Source: Omnitrophica WOR_2 bacterium GWF2_43_52 (GTDB lineage: Bacteria > Omnitrophota > Gorgyraeia > Gygaellales > UBA12090). From it: a stretch of DNA of 44,788 nucleotides. The stretch is from NCBI GenBank assembly GCA_001805445.1, contig MHGF01000011.1, positions 1 to 44,788 on the forward strand, given 5' to 3'. Below are positions 21,266 to 30,434 of this stretch, in pieces. Under the pieces are notes generated by a model that was given only the letters and a program-made list of their open reading frames with translations, did no database searches and was not told the origin of the DNA. The translations under genes were made by a program, and so were the position numbers. Numbering within the stretch: the stretch's first letter is position 1; each line of letters begins with the position of its first letter.

Positions 21266-22323
21266 AGTGTTATCAAATTATACTCCAAATTCCCTAAACC
21301 ATTTTCCGCGGCATAGGCAAACATCTTTTCATATACCCCTTTTGACTTCTGCAGATAATGCGCCTTTTTATCCTCGCCTACCAAATCCGCGGTCGCTTTA
21401 TCTAAACTTACGATATCCCTTGAAGCCAGGATTCCTATGTCTGAAGCGGCCATTTTTTCATTCTTATCAGAAATACAATCGCATTCCTTGGTAATATCCA
21501 GAGCAAAGGTAATAAAAAACTTATGTTTAAACTGCGCGAGGATACACCCTGCAACCTCAACCATTCGTTTGCAAAACACATCTACATCCTCATGCCAGTT
21601 AACACCAATGGCATCAAACTTGCAGGCGCACAGGCATTCGCTGCAGCCAATACACATCTCCTCGTTGATAAAGGCTTTTCCGTCCTTATGGGTAATTGCC
21701 TGCGCAGGGCAGGCTATCAGGCAGCAATCACAAGAATTGCACTTTTTGGCGGTTACTTTGGGCTTAAGCGAAGAATGCTGCATCTGCTTGGTAGAGCGGC
21801 TAGACATCCCCATCGCTACATTTTTAAGCGCTCCCGCGTATATGGAAAGGATATGGCCTGTAGCATGAGTCAAAACCACAAGGCTATCCAGCATTCCGAT
21901 AAATGAAGGAACTTTTATTTTCTTAAGGTATTTAGAGCCTATTTCAAACTCTTTGCCGTCCTGGCCTAAGAGCCCGTCTGCGATGAGAAAAGGCGCGCCC
22001 ACTTTGGAATGGGAAAAGCCTTTATATTGGGCGAGGTTCAAATGGTCAAGGGCGTTCTGGCGCTCTCCATGATAAATAACAGAAGTATCAAAAAGAAAAG
22101 GCTTTGCCTGTTTCTTTTTTATCTCCGAAACCACAACCTTGACTAACTCCGGGCTCACATTATACACACAAGAAGAATCCCCGATAGTCAGTTTCACAGG
22201 GACAAGTTCGTTCTTGGCATAAACAGAAAAAGGGCTTATCGCATGAAGCAGTTTTTTTAACGCGGTTATCCTGTTTTCGATATCAGATGAAGCTACTTTG
22301 ATAAGATATACATCACTTTTCAT
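21262..22323 (-). CDS. DUF362 protein with two 4Fe-4S ferredoxin motifs
   Basis: 353 residues. The DUF362 core is at about 20-180. A bacterial-ferredoxin insert then carries CNSCDCCLIACPAQAI and CIGCSECLCACKFDAI, each binding a 4Fe-4S cluster. No signal peptide, so cytoplasmic. As first gene of the operon with the nucleoside phosphorylase and the radical SAM protein, it could hand electrons to the latter's cluster; that is inferred from the overlapping order. Confidence 0.88.
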   Translation of the reverse strand: MKSDVYLIKVASSDIENRITALKKLLHAISPFSVYAKNELVPVKLTIGDSSCVYNVSPELVKVVVSEIKKKQAKPFLFDTSVIYHGERQNALDHLNLAQYKGFSHSKVGAPFLIADGLLGQDGKEFEIGSKYLKKIKVPSFIGMLDSLVVLTHATGHILSIYAGALKNVAMGMSSRSTKQMQHSSLKPKVTAKKCNSCDCCLIACPAQAITHKDGKAFINEEMCIGCSECLCACKFDAIGVNWHEDVDVFCKRMVEVAGCILAQFKHKFFITFALDITKECDCISDKNEKMAASDIGILASRDIVSLDKATADLVGEDKKAHYLQKSKGVYEKMFAYAAENGLGNLEYNLITL

Positions 22324-22347
22324 AGGGAATAAAAAAGGAAAGCCTTT

Positions 22348-22740
22348 CTATGCGCGTTTCTTGACAAAAAGCGGTAATGATGCCTCGTGCCTTCCATCAA
22401 TTGCCAGGTCAATAGAATACTCGCCAAACTTCTCAAACTTTACGCCCTGCAGGTTCAGAATCATGTTCGCGGAGCCCGAGCGTTGTTCATCAGAGAATGT
22501 AAGCGTAATCACCCCCTGCGCGGGAGGTATGACATTTTTACCGTCAGCATCCACAAAATTCACCACGATTTTATGTTCTCCCTTTTCAATGGTATCAAAC
22601 CTCATCCTCAGCGCGATAGCGCATTGGGGATGTACCGCGGGAAGCGTACTCCCCCATATCGAATCAAATGCCCCCAGGATATTAAGCTTACCGGCTTCAA
22701 CCGTTGCCGCGTCGCAGAGCGAAAATACTTCTATATGCAT
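22348..22740 (-). CDS. DUF6941 family protein
   Basis: 130 residues: MHIEVFSLCDAATVEAGKLN and LGAFDSIWGSTLPAVHPQCA are the opening of this widespread family of unknown function, a small beta-sandwich. LQGVKFEKFGEYSIDLAIDG closes it. Good Shine-Dalgarno (GAGGTG, 6 nt). It stands alone between a hairpin terminator and the DUF362 operon, 24 nt upstream of the latter, so it may be transcribed with it. Confidence 0.85.
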   Translation of the reverse strand: MHIEVFSLCDAATVEAGKLNILGAFDSIWGSTLPAVHPQCAIALRMRFDTIEKGEHKIVVNFVDADGKNVIPPAQGVITLTFSDEQRSGSANMILNLQGVKFEKFGEYSIDLAIDGRHEASLPLFVKKRA

Positions 22741-22757
22741 AGGAACACCTCAAAATA

Positions 22758-22774
22758 GCAACCGCGTAGGTTGC
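22758..22774 (-). terminator. Weak intrinsic terminator after the TPM gene
   Basis: Minus RNA: GCAACC-TACGC-GGTTGC followed by TATTTT. Short stem and interrupted T-run; it separates the TPM-domain gene from DUF6941. Confidence 0.45.
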
Positions 22775-22783
22775 ATTGGTAAA

Positions 22784-23836
22784 TTAATTTTCTTCGGCAA
22801 AGGCGTACGGATGGTTTTTATCAACAAAATGCCAGAAGTTATTTTGGTCAAAGCGAATCACCCGTGACATCGTCGCGATATCAAGCTGCCAGCCTTGCGG
22901 CGTTCTTTCCAGGAAATAGGGGCTGTTGACCCTGTCATTCTTTGAAAAACAGATAACCGCTCTATCTCCATTAACATTAGCCGTATAGGGCGCGTTTCCC
23001 AAATCACGTAATTCATTATCCTGTTGGGCGTTCGTTACCACCCAGGAGCCATAAAAACGTTGGGTAGCGGAATTAAAAATTCCGAGGTTCGGATCCTTGA
23101 TATGGCGGCGGAGCATTTCCCTATAACGCTCAAAGGTTGCCTCCGGAGTCGGCTGAGCGCTAAAATATACCGCTACATCAAGAGGCGCGGCATCCTTTAC
23201 GGGAGCGCTGACACTTCCAATGGCTACCTGCTGTTTCGCTCCCGCTCCGCCTGAATAATAGCCTCCTGCCGTCGGCAGAGAGCTTCCCAGAGAAGGATCA
23301 TCCGAACCAGTTTGACGTGCCTTACGCGCATGGTCAACAATCATTTCTAACGTAGCCTCAAAACCTTCCCCGATTTTACCAAGCTCAAAAAACGGTTTCA
23401 TTTGTTCCCGCTCGATGTAACCTACAAACCCATCGGTAAAGATCGGCTCAAGATCATAGCCAACCTCAAGCCTGACCTCCTTTTCATGAGGAGCAATCAC
23501 TAACAGCAGCCCTCGGGCCCCGCGGCAACGTGAACCGATTTTCCAGTTTGAAAAGAGCTTATTTGCCCACGTATCGATACTTTCTCCCGAGAGATTTTCT
23601 ACGGAAACCCCGACAAACTCAATATCCTTATCTTTTAAAAAAAGCTCAAGAAACGCCTCCAGGCGGCTTTTTGAATACTCATTCAGTAATTGAGCATAAT
23701 CATAGACGAAGCTATTTCCTGACGGCCTTTTACTTAACGAGATATCCTCGGAAAAAGCTTTGCCTGCCAATACCATAACCGCGAGGATGGCAAGAATAAC
23801 ACTTATCTTATTTTGAACACTTCCAGGCAACCGCAT
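22784..23836 (-). CDS. Secreted TPM-domain protein
   Basis: 350 residues. N-terminal signal/anchor (ISVILAILAVMVLAGKAFS), then a TPM_phosphatase fold: VYDYAQLLNEYSKSRLEAFL-type opening, KDKDIEFVGVSVENLSG, NWKIGSRCRGARGLLLVIAP (usual WgiG...nGvLllva), LEVGYDLEPIFTDGFVGYI. The usual C-terminal Gly/Ser-rich tail is replaced by about 150 residues including a YFSAQPTPEATFERYREMLR segment, seen in secreted proteins that follow trajectories of unknown function. TPM proteins assist membrane-complex assembly or quality control. Start has AAGGAGCC; an extended -10 promoter (23931-23936) lies 95 nt upstream. Confidence 0.82.
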   Translation of the reverse strand: MRLPGSVQNKISVILAILAVMVLAGKAFSEDISLSKRPSGNSFVYDYAQLLNEYSKSRLEAFLELFLKDKDIEFVGVSVENLSGESIDTWANKLFSNWKIGSRCRGARGLLLVIAPHEKEVRLEVGYDLEPIFTDGFVGYIEREQMKPFFELGKIGEGFEATLEMIVDHARKARQTGSDDPSLGSSLPTAGGYYSGGAGAKQQVAIGSVSAPVKDAAPLDVAVYFSAQPTPEATFERYREMLRRHIKDPNLGIFNSATQRFYGSWVVTNAQQDNELRDLGNAPYTANVNGDRAVICFSKNDRVNSPYFLERTPQGWQLDIATMSRVIRFDQNNFWHFVDKNHPYAFAEEN

Positions 23837-23930
23837 GAAGGCTCCTTTCTTCTTACGACACTATTGATTTTTTGTAAACCGTTCTCACTCCTGCTTGTTT
23901 TTTTGAGCTTGACTTAGAACGCTGCGTACA

Positions 23931-23936
23931 ATTATA
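23931..23936 (-). promoter_or_regulatory. Extended -10 promoter for the TPM gene
   Basis: Minus strand TGCTATAAT (-10 box at 23936-23931 with the TGn extension); no convincing -35. Leader about 88 nt. The remainder of the 23837-23988 gap holds nothing recognisable. Confidence 0.5.
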
Positions 23937-23988
23937 GCACGTTTTCTTTCCCGCCGCGATAAAGCGATTGCCTTATCATTGCCCCTCA

Positions 23989-26934
23989 CTATCTGCATAA
24001 GGCAACATACGGGCAATATCCGCATTTATGCTCGGCATCCTCATCTGAGATAAAATCAACATCAGGATTGACAATCTCATCGAGTATGAAAGAAAGCGCC
24101 TTATGGCAGGCAGTCAGATTTTCTTCCTTCTTCTCCGGTGTAGATTTTTGCAGATATACTTGGAGCTCAGAGGTACGCAAGAAATACAGCGCGGCGCTTA
24201 CCTCTTGAGCCTTAGAATACTCGCGGCAGGCCCAGATATATATCGGCAGTTGAAATGACTTAACGGAATTCTTGATTCCTTCACGGCTTAAGGCAATCTC
24301 GCCAAGATTCGCGCTGGGCATCTGGGCGCTGCCGGTTTTATAATCGATGACCAAAAGTCCTCCGCTCGATAACCGGTCTACGCGGTCGACAACAGCGCTA
24401 AAATCGAATTCGCCGGATTCGGTTTCTATTTTCCAGGGTATTTTTCGCTCCAGCATAAGCAATTCGTCAATATCACGCCGCTCTTTTTCAGCCTCCAGAA
24501 ATTTCTTCATCCGATAGTTAAGGATATGTTCTAAAAGAAACGCGTCCGCCTTCATCTTGCGGCTAAACTCTTTTTTAAAGAGCTCGTTAAATTCGGCAAA
24601 AAATAATTTCTCGAATTTTTCATTAATGACAGGCTTCTTGTTCAGAAACCCAGTATAGGTTTTTTCAAGTAGCGCGTGCGCGAAGGTCCCCACATCCTTG
24701 GCTTCAGGTTCATCGAATAAATCCTCTTTTTCCGAGAGCCCCAGGCAGTAACGGAAATAAAACGACAACGGGCAGGAAAGATACATATTCACGCTCGAGG
24801 CAGAAAACACCCGTTTCTTAAGAAAGGCAATCATGTCCTTATTCTTTTTGGCCATGGCTTTTTTGGGAAGCGCCTTAATGTTAAAGCTGTACTGCGGAAT
24901 CGTCACTATCCCGACGTCTCCTAGCTCCTGCTCTTTTTTCCAGATAAGCTCCTCAAGAAACCTGCTGCGGACAGTTTCCCGGTCCTCACGATAAATAAGA
25001 TGTACTTCCTCTGCCGCCTGTATCAGGCGGGTAAACTGATAACGCTGTATCTCCTCTTCTGTTTCAAGGCGGTCAATGCCCAGCGAGACCATTACATCCC
25101 GGGGAATCAGAGGCTCATAGATGCGCAGTTTCGGCAGGATTGACTCATTGACATCCATGGCGATCACCTGTTTAAAGGTAAGCGAACGTGTCTCAAGCAG
25201 CCCCAGGATCTGCATACCTTTTAAAGGAGAGCCGGAAAAAGAAACCATCTCATGCTCAAGCCGCTGGTTAAAAATCCGGAACATCTCCTCCGGTGAAAAC
25301 TGCTCTCCTGAAAATGCCGCGCCGCGCAATTCATCAAGAAGCTCTAAAATCTTCTGGGCGACTTTGAGGTTAGGCGCGTATTTTTCAAGGGGGCTTTTTT
25401 CCAGAAGAGCCATAATCACTTTCCGCGCTGCCAGGGAAAACTCATGGAAATTGCTGATAGGTTCCCAGATACCAAAGGCCAGTTCATGCAACTCTTTCAA
25501 AGTCCCGGCGATATCCTCAAGGCTCACCTTCGTCTCCATATTCTTAAGCGTATCCTGGGCTTCGCTTAGCATGTCCCGGGACGCGGAGATTTCGTCTAAA
25601 CGGATAAAGAGTTCACCGGCAAGCTCATTTTTAATAGTACCATTTAAAGCCTCTTCAACCTTATGCACTGTTACCCTGCTTACCTGAGGGCTGATACTAC
25701 TTAAATTTTTTAAAAATGGATGGCTCAAAACTTTTAGGTAATCACGGCTATAGTAAGCACTTCCTTTATGGCTTTGGCTATAGGAAGCCAAACCACTGCC
25801 CTCTGGCTTGTGGCTTGGGCTATGGCTGCGGCCATCGGAAGCCGCACCATCGCCCTCTGGCTTATCGGAAGCCAAACCACTGCCCTCTGGCTTGCGCGAA
25901 AGCTGGGCGGCGAAGATATCCTGAAAAAGCGAAAAGACCGCGCTTCTTTTAAGGGGATAGCCGATAGAAACATTAAAATCAACGCCCAGAGAAGAAATTT
26001 CTGAAAGCAGAGGGACCAAGGCGTCGGGATTGGCAAGAAGAATGAGGGCTTCCTCTGGGTTTTTAAGCTCTTTAAGCCTTTCTCGTAAAATACCCACCTG
26101 TGAATGCATATCGAATCCGCGATAAAAATGCATCCGGGGCTCTGTACGCGGCTGGGCATCGGCAGTTTTTATGGGCTTGGCAAAAACACCGGAGAGATTC
26201 CTTAAAACCGGCCATTCGCTTTCATCACCTTGGAACACAAGCCTTGCCTTGCCGCCGGTTAAAAGTTTATTCACCAAGTCCTGCTCGCTTTTATGCAGAT
26301 AAAAAAAGCCGCAGAAGATAACCGCCTCAAAATCATTAAAAGTATTATCCTCGGCGTATTCCGCGGCATTCATATAGAGCATGCCTCGGGTAAACAACCC
26401 TTCCTTTTCAAGGCAGCGATGAAACTCTTTACGCAAGGCTGCCATATCCTCTAAAAGCAGGTTTACTTCCGGTAAGGCATCATACCCAATCTTGGCGCTC
26501 TCCTGAACCTGGCGCAATGTATCATCATCAATTTTTTCCAGATCAAGCTGTTCGATGAACGCGTGTATCTCCTCCGCCCACGGCAAAAACGCGGCAAAGC
26601 TATTTCTCTCCATAAGAAGGCCCTGATGGGTTTGCTTTGCCAATTCATAGATACGATAGGTTGCATCCATAGCCCGTATCGTCTTCACCGGGCGCTTGCG
26701 TTCAATTACCTCACGCACAAAATCATCCATGGAGAAAAAAACGGGAGGAAAATAAGCGCCCTTAAGCCTCCTACTCAACTCTCTTTTTAAAAACAGTTCC
26801 GGCCTTCTTCCGCCAAATACTACCGCGACCTTTTCTAAAGGTATACCCCGGCTGATAAACTCCTCCTGCAGGATATCCGTAAGCCCGCGGATAAAATCAT
26901 CCTGGAGCCCTAAAGAAATAACCTGTTGCATCAA
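23989..26934 (-). CDS. addB: AddB/RexB-type helicase-nuclease subunit
   Basis: 981 residues. There is no Walker A motif, as in AddB-type subunits that have lost or degraded it. The C-terminal PD-(D/E)xK nuclease reads SAVVDRVDRLSSGGLLVIDYKTG. The Fe-S staple cysteines are LSCPLSFYFRYC and HKCGYCPYVALC at the extreme end. The protein pairs with AddA to resect double-strand breaks. The ATG overlaps the addA stop by 4 nt. Residues about 343-395 contain a low-complexity insertion with three copies of KPEG(S/D)G(L/A)AS encoded by a DNA repeat; it lies between motifs, so the enzyme may tolerate it. Confidence 0.88.
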   Translation of the reverse strand: MMQQVISLGLQDDFIRGLTDILQEEFISRGIPLEKVAVVFGGRRPELFLKRELSRRLKGAYFPPVFFSMDDFVREVIERKRPVKTIRAMDATYRIYELAKQTHQGLLMERNSFAAFLPWAEEIHAFIEQLDLEKIDDDTLRQVQESAKIGYDALPEVNLLLEDMAALRKEFHRCLEKEGLFTRGMLYMNAAEYAEDNTFNDFEAVIFCGFFYLHKSEQDLVNKLLTGGKARLVFQGDESEWPVLRNLSGVFAKPIKTADAQPRTEPRMHFYRGFDMHSQVGILRERLKELKNPEEALILLANPDALVPLLSEISSLGVDFNVSIGYPLKRSAVFSLFQDIFAAQLSRKPEGSGLASDKPEGDGAASDGRSHSPSHKPEGSGLASYSQSHKGSAYYSRDYLKVLSHPFLKNLSSISPQVSRVTVHKVEEALNGTIKNELAGELFIRLDEISASRDMLSEAQDTLKNMETKVSLEDIAGTLKELHELAFGIWEPISNFHEFSLAARKVIMALLEKSPLEKYAPNLKVAQKILELLDELRGAAFSGEQFSPEEMFRIFNQRLEHEMVSFSGSPLKGMQILGLLETRSLTFKQVIAMDVNESILPKLRIYEPLIPRDVMVSLGIDRLETEEEIQRYQFTRLIQAAEEVHLIYREDRETVRSRFLEELIWKKEQELGDVGIVTIPQYSFNIKALPKKAMAKKNKDMIAFLKKRVFSASSVNMYLSCPLSFYFRYCLGLSEKEDLFDEPEAKDVGTFAHALLEKTYTGFLNKKPVINEKFEKLFFAEFNELFKKEFSRKMKADAFLLEHILNYRMKKFLEAEKERRDIDELLMLERKIPWKIETESGEFDFSAVVDRVDRLSSGGLLVIDYKTGSAQMPSANLGEIALSREGIKNSVKSFQLPIYIWACREYSKAQEVSAALYFLRTSELQVYLQKSTPEKKEENLTACHKALSFILDEIVNPDVDFISDEDAEHKCGYCPYVALCR
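25783..25893 (-). repeat. Three 27-bp repeat units inside addB
   Basis: Units at 25783-25809, 25837-25863 and 25867-25893 share GGAAGCCAAACCACTGCC followed by CTCTGGCTT (few substitutions). Each is nine codons and reads KPEGSGLAS, KPEGDGAAS, KPEGSGLAS on the coding strand. Related spacer sequence (GGCTATGGCT, GGCTTGTGGC) fills the gaps. The same unit, interrupted by a palindrome, occurs in addA at 29883-29930. Confidence 0.85.
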
Positions 26935-29900
26935 CGAACCTCTTTCAATAAACGCTCATCCATATGCAAAAGATACCCCCTGACCTTTTTGCCCGGATAC
27001 AGCACTTTCATAAGTTCGATATATTCTTTTACTTGTTCTCCCTGCTCGTCTTCCTGTATGCCAGTCTTAAAATCAATGATAACAACCTCATTATCCTTTA
27101 CAATCAGCCGGTCAATGCGCCGGGTATCTCCAAAACGGTTGACGACTTCCTTTTCCGTAAACACTATGCCCCCCTCGCAGAAAAAGAATTCCTGAAGACG
27201 GGTATCGCTAAAAAGCGCTTTGAGTGTTTTTTCTAAGGCTGAAAAATCTTCGCCTTCGGGAAATCGCGACTGCGTTAAAAGCAGGCACCGGCGTACCTCA
27301 AGGCCAACATCCTTAGCGTAAAGGTTTCCTGCAAGCGATAGCGCGTAATGCACCACCTCGCCTTTTTTAATCTGCTGGTGGAATTTCAGCTGGGCATAAT
27401 CCTTAAATTCATCCTGAAGCATCGCTATCCAGTCGCTATAGCGGCTTGGGGACAACGTATGGAGCTGTCCTTTTGAGTCTTCCTTCTTTTGCGGTGAGCC
27501 TTTTTTCCCCAGCTCTATACAATCATCGGGGATTAAAAACTCAGCGCTAGCCGCCGAGCCTTTGGCCTTAGCCATAAAAATATAAAGCTCCTGCTTGGCC
27601 CGGGTAAAGGAAACGTAGAGCGTATTAATCTCATCAAGAAAACTGCTGAAATATTCTCGGTTGTATCGGCGGCGAAGCTCCTCCGAAAACCAGCGATACT
27701 CCTCTCTTAAACGTAACAGCCGCAGGACATTTTCTTCGGGGTCAAGACAAGGGGCAGTGGTTGGGCCTCCGTTAGGCCAAGCCCCAAGGTCTGCAATAGT
27801 CGATTCTGCCTTAGGGTTTATTTTAAGAAATGGGATGATAACCACAGGAAATTCCAAGCCCTTTGCCTTATGCACCGTCATCACCTTGACCGCCTCAGCC
27901 GCGGGGAATTTCACGTAGAGATCTTCGTTAAAGGCATTCTTAAAATATTCAAGAAACGCCTTGATGCCGTTATGCTCATCCTCTTTTTCATTGACCAACT
28001 CAAGAAAAGACATAAAGAAGCTGGTATTCCCGGGAAACCTTTCCAGCACGGAAAAATCAGCGTATATGGTCACCAGCATCTCATATAACGGCAAGAAACC
28101 GACATGCCTGAAGAATTTCTCGATATGCTGCTGCCAGGCCCGCGGGAATTCGTTCTGAAAGACGCGATAAAGATACGCCGCAGGGGCGCCTTCCTTTTTC
28201 CTTCGCAGCCCCTGCCGGAAAATAAAATCCTCTATTTTTTCCTGTGACAGCCCTGAGGCAGCGCAAAATATTTCACCGAGTATAAACGAGGCAAACGAAA
28301 GGTCATCAATGGGAGAATCCAGGAATTGCAGAAAAGAAACGATTTCTTTAATCAAGCCGTTCTCCCTGATATTCAGGGTCTTTTCCGACTCTACGGGGAT
28401 TCCCGCTTCTATCAGCCAGCTGGATATCTCCTCGACCTTGTCCCCGCTACGGGAAAGTACGGCAATATCCTTAAAAAGAAATCCTCGGCCGCGCAGGTCC
28501 GCAATCAGGCTTAAGAGTTTTTCTCTGGCGATATCCGCGCCTTCTTCTGTCGAACCATCAAAACGCTCCACCTTGACATAGCCGCAGGGCCTAGGTTGGA
28601 CTTCTTGCGCGGAATGAGAAAAAACCTGCAGCAATCCCTGTTCAAATTCAGGGGAGAATTTAAAACCCGTGCTGGTTTTTGACTTCGCCTCCTGTTGCGC
28701 GTTATAATCACGGATAAACCGCTGCAAGTTCTCCTGAGAAAAAATCCGGTTATTAAAAGTAACGATTTCTTCCGCTGAACGGTAATTGCGGCTAAGAATA
28801 TGTTGCTTCTGGCCGAAATGCCCTAATTCCTCGCGGACCCCGTCAAATAATTCCACCTCTCCGCCCCGGAAACGATAGATTGCCTGTTTTTTATCACCGA
28901 CGTAAAAAAGCGTTCCCCCGTTTGAAAGCGCCTCTTCTGCCAACATAAAGATATTATGCCACTGCAGAACGCTGGTATCCTGAAATTCGTCTATCAGGAA
29001 ATGGCGGAAACGGCTGCCGATACGGTAATAAATCTCCGGGACAGAAATAGTGCCCTTGCCAAAAAGCTGGCGGGCACGAGAATTCAGCTCCTCGAGAAAT
29101 AGGATATCTTCTTTACGGCTCTGCTGCAGGAAAAACCCGAAAACCTCATTAAAAATCCTTATGTACGGGTTAAACAGGGAATACGCCTCCATCTCGCACA
29201 ACTCTTTGATTCCCGCGCGCAGGCTCATCCAGCCGTCATGTAATTCACCGGGGATACGCGCGCCCTTATTACAGGGAATCTCCTCCTTGTGCCAGCTTGC
29301 TGAGCTTAAACTGTTTAATTGAAAAGAAGCGCCATTATGCTCGATAAAATTTTTAATGCCGTTTGCAAAGGTCTTATTGATACCATCGCGCTCGATTGCC
29401 TTACCAAATGCGGCTATCCTTCGGTAAACTTCATTCTTTTTCGCGGCAATCTCTTTATCGTCAGCAGGATGAATATAAAACGGCACGCCGTAACGGTTGA
29501 ATTCGGAAAAAAGCGACTTTGCCACGGAAAGAATATTATTCTTAGCCAGCCAGCCGCTGTTATTTTCAATGCGTAAGTAGTGCCACAGGAAATCGATAAA
29601 CAACTTTTTTACCCTGGGCTCCCGAGGCGCTAAATCCAAAAGCATATCCAGGCTTGAGGCAATATAGTCGTTGTAATCCTGGCGGATATTGAAATTCGCT
29701 GAAAGCCCTAAACGGAAAGCGCACCCCAAAAGCAAGCTATTAATAAAGCTGTCAATAGTCTGTACCTGAAAATAATCATAGCGCCGGATAATCTCCTGCA
29801 TAGCCTTAAACGCTGCCGCGCGGCAGGCCTTTTCATCAAGGCCGATATAAGCAATCAACTCTTGCTTCTGGCTACGGCTATTGGAAGCCGTACCCTGCCT

Positions 29901-30185
29901 TGCCGGCAGGCAGGCATCGCCTTCTGGCTTATGTACTTCATCGTTGAATCTATCCAAGGCAAGCCGCTTCAGCAGTTCCAGGATGCGCTCCTTCATTTCA
30001 ACTGCGGCTTTATTCATAAAGGTAATCGCCAAAATCGAGGACAACGCTTCTTTTTCTTTGCGGGCTATGGCATGTAAGAGCAGCTTAAGATAACGCCAGG
30101 CCAAAGCAGAAGTCTTGCCTGAGCCAGCTGAGGCTTCGACAATAAGAATTTGCTGAGGTGTTTCCGGGAAACTATTTTTTACCAT
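26931..30185 (-). CDS. addA: AddA-type UvrD-family helicase-nuclease
   Basis: 1084 residues. Superfamily-1 motifs: Walker A EASAGSGKTSALAWRYL (K24), FLIDEFQDTSVLQW, FYVGDKKQAIYRFRGGEVEL, VKVMTVHKAKGLEFPVVIIP and LYVSFTRAKQELYIFMAK. The C-terminal RecB-like nuclease has RRIDRLIVKDNEVVIIDFKT. It unwinds and degrades broken DNA ends with AddB. The order addA-addB with a 4-nt overlap is the usual one reversed in some lineages. Residues about 82-106 carry an insertion (HKPEGDACLPARQGTASNSR) derived from the same repeat as in addB. The 184-bp MITE lies 26 bp before the start and may supply or separate its promoter. Confidence 0.92.
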   Translation of the reverse strand: MVKNSFPETPQQILIVEASAGSGKTSALAWRYLKLLLHAIARKEKEALSSILAITFMNKAAVEMKERILELLKRLALDRFNDEVHKPEGDACLPARQGTASNSRSQKQELIAYIGLDEKACRAAAFKAMQEIIRRYDYFQVQTIDSFINSLLLGCAFRLGLSANFNIRQDYNDYIASSLDMLLDLAPREPRVKKLFIDFLWHYLRIENNSGWLAKNNILSVAKSLFSEFNRYGVPFYIHPADDKEIAAKKNEVYRRIAAFGKAIERDGINKTFANGIKNFIEHNGASFQLNSLSSASWHKEEIPCNKGARIPGELHDGWMSLRAGIKELCEMEAYSLFNPYIRIFNEVFGFFLQQSRKEDILFLEELNSRARQLFGKGTISVPEIYYRIGSRFRHFLIDEFQDTSVLQWHNIFMLAEEALSNGGTLFYVGDKKQAIYRFRGGEVELFDGVREELGHFGQKQHILSRNYRSAEEIVTFNNRIFSQENLQRFIRDYNAQQEAKSKTSTGFKFSPEFEQGLLQVFSHSAQEVQPRPCGYVKVERFDGSTEEGADIAREKLLSLIADLRGRGFLFKDIAVLSRSGDKVEEISSWLIEAGIPVESEKTLNIRENGLIKEIVSFLQFLDSPIDDLSFASFILGEIFCAASGLSQEKIEDFIFRQGLRRKKEGAPAAYLYRVFQNEFPRAWQQHIEKFFRHVGFLPLYEMLVTIYADFSVLERFPGNTSFFMSFLELVNEKEDEHNGIKAFLEYFKNAFNEDLYVKFPAAEAVKVMTVHKAKGLEFPVVIIPFLKINPKAESTIADLGAWPNGGPTTAPCLDPEENVLRLLRLREEYRWFSEELRRRYNREYFSSFLDEINTLYVSFTRAKQELYIFMAKAKGSAASAEFLIPDDCIELGKKGSPQKKEDSKGQLHTLSPSRYSDWIAMLQDEFKDYAQLKFHQQIKKGEVVHYALSLAGNLYAKDVGLEVRRCLLLTQSRFPEGEDFSALEKTLKALFSDTRLQEFFFCEGGIVFTEKEVVNRFGDTRRIDRLIVKDNEVVIIDFKTGIQEDEQGEQVKEYIELMKVLYPGKKVRGYLLHMDERLLKEVR
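29883..29930 (-). repeat. Repeat unit inside addA, interrupted by a palindrome
   Basis: GGAAGCCGTACC and ATCGCCTTCTGGCTT are the two halves of the addB unit. Between them lies a CTGCCTTGCCGGCAGGCAGG palindrome that adds seven codons in frame. The coding strand reads KPEGDACLPARQGTAS. A protein-coding palindromic insertion of this type resembles Rickettsia palindromic elements. Confidence 0.8.
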
Positions 30186-30210
30186 ATTAAATAAATAGAA
30201 ATAAATAGAA

Positions 30211-30394
30211 TAAATAGTGTCGTTTCTGCATAACTACAATAATAACAATATGTTATAATATAATTGCTGGTCTACCTTTTGGCTTGAATTTTGACAGGAC
30301 TAATCTTTCTCTTAAGCTATTAATAAAAATAGATATGTTAATTTAGTTGCAACTTACTGACAATTATAGTGTTACGCAGAAACGACACTATTTA
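30211..30394. mobile_element. 184-bp MITE, copy 1
   Basis: Inverted ends TAAATAGTGTCGTTTCTGC (30211-30229) and its complement at 30376-30394. Interior AT-rich with no gene. About 90 percent identical to 30962-31144, in the same orientation. Just left of it the flank repeats AATAAATAGA, which blurs the exact edge. No matching transposase in the window. Confidence 0.88.
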
Positions 30395-30434
30395 TTTCTT
30401 TTATGCTTCTGCAGGCAAAGCTGTTAGAAGCTTT

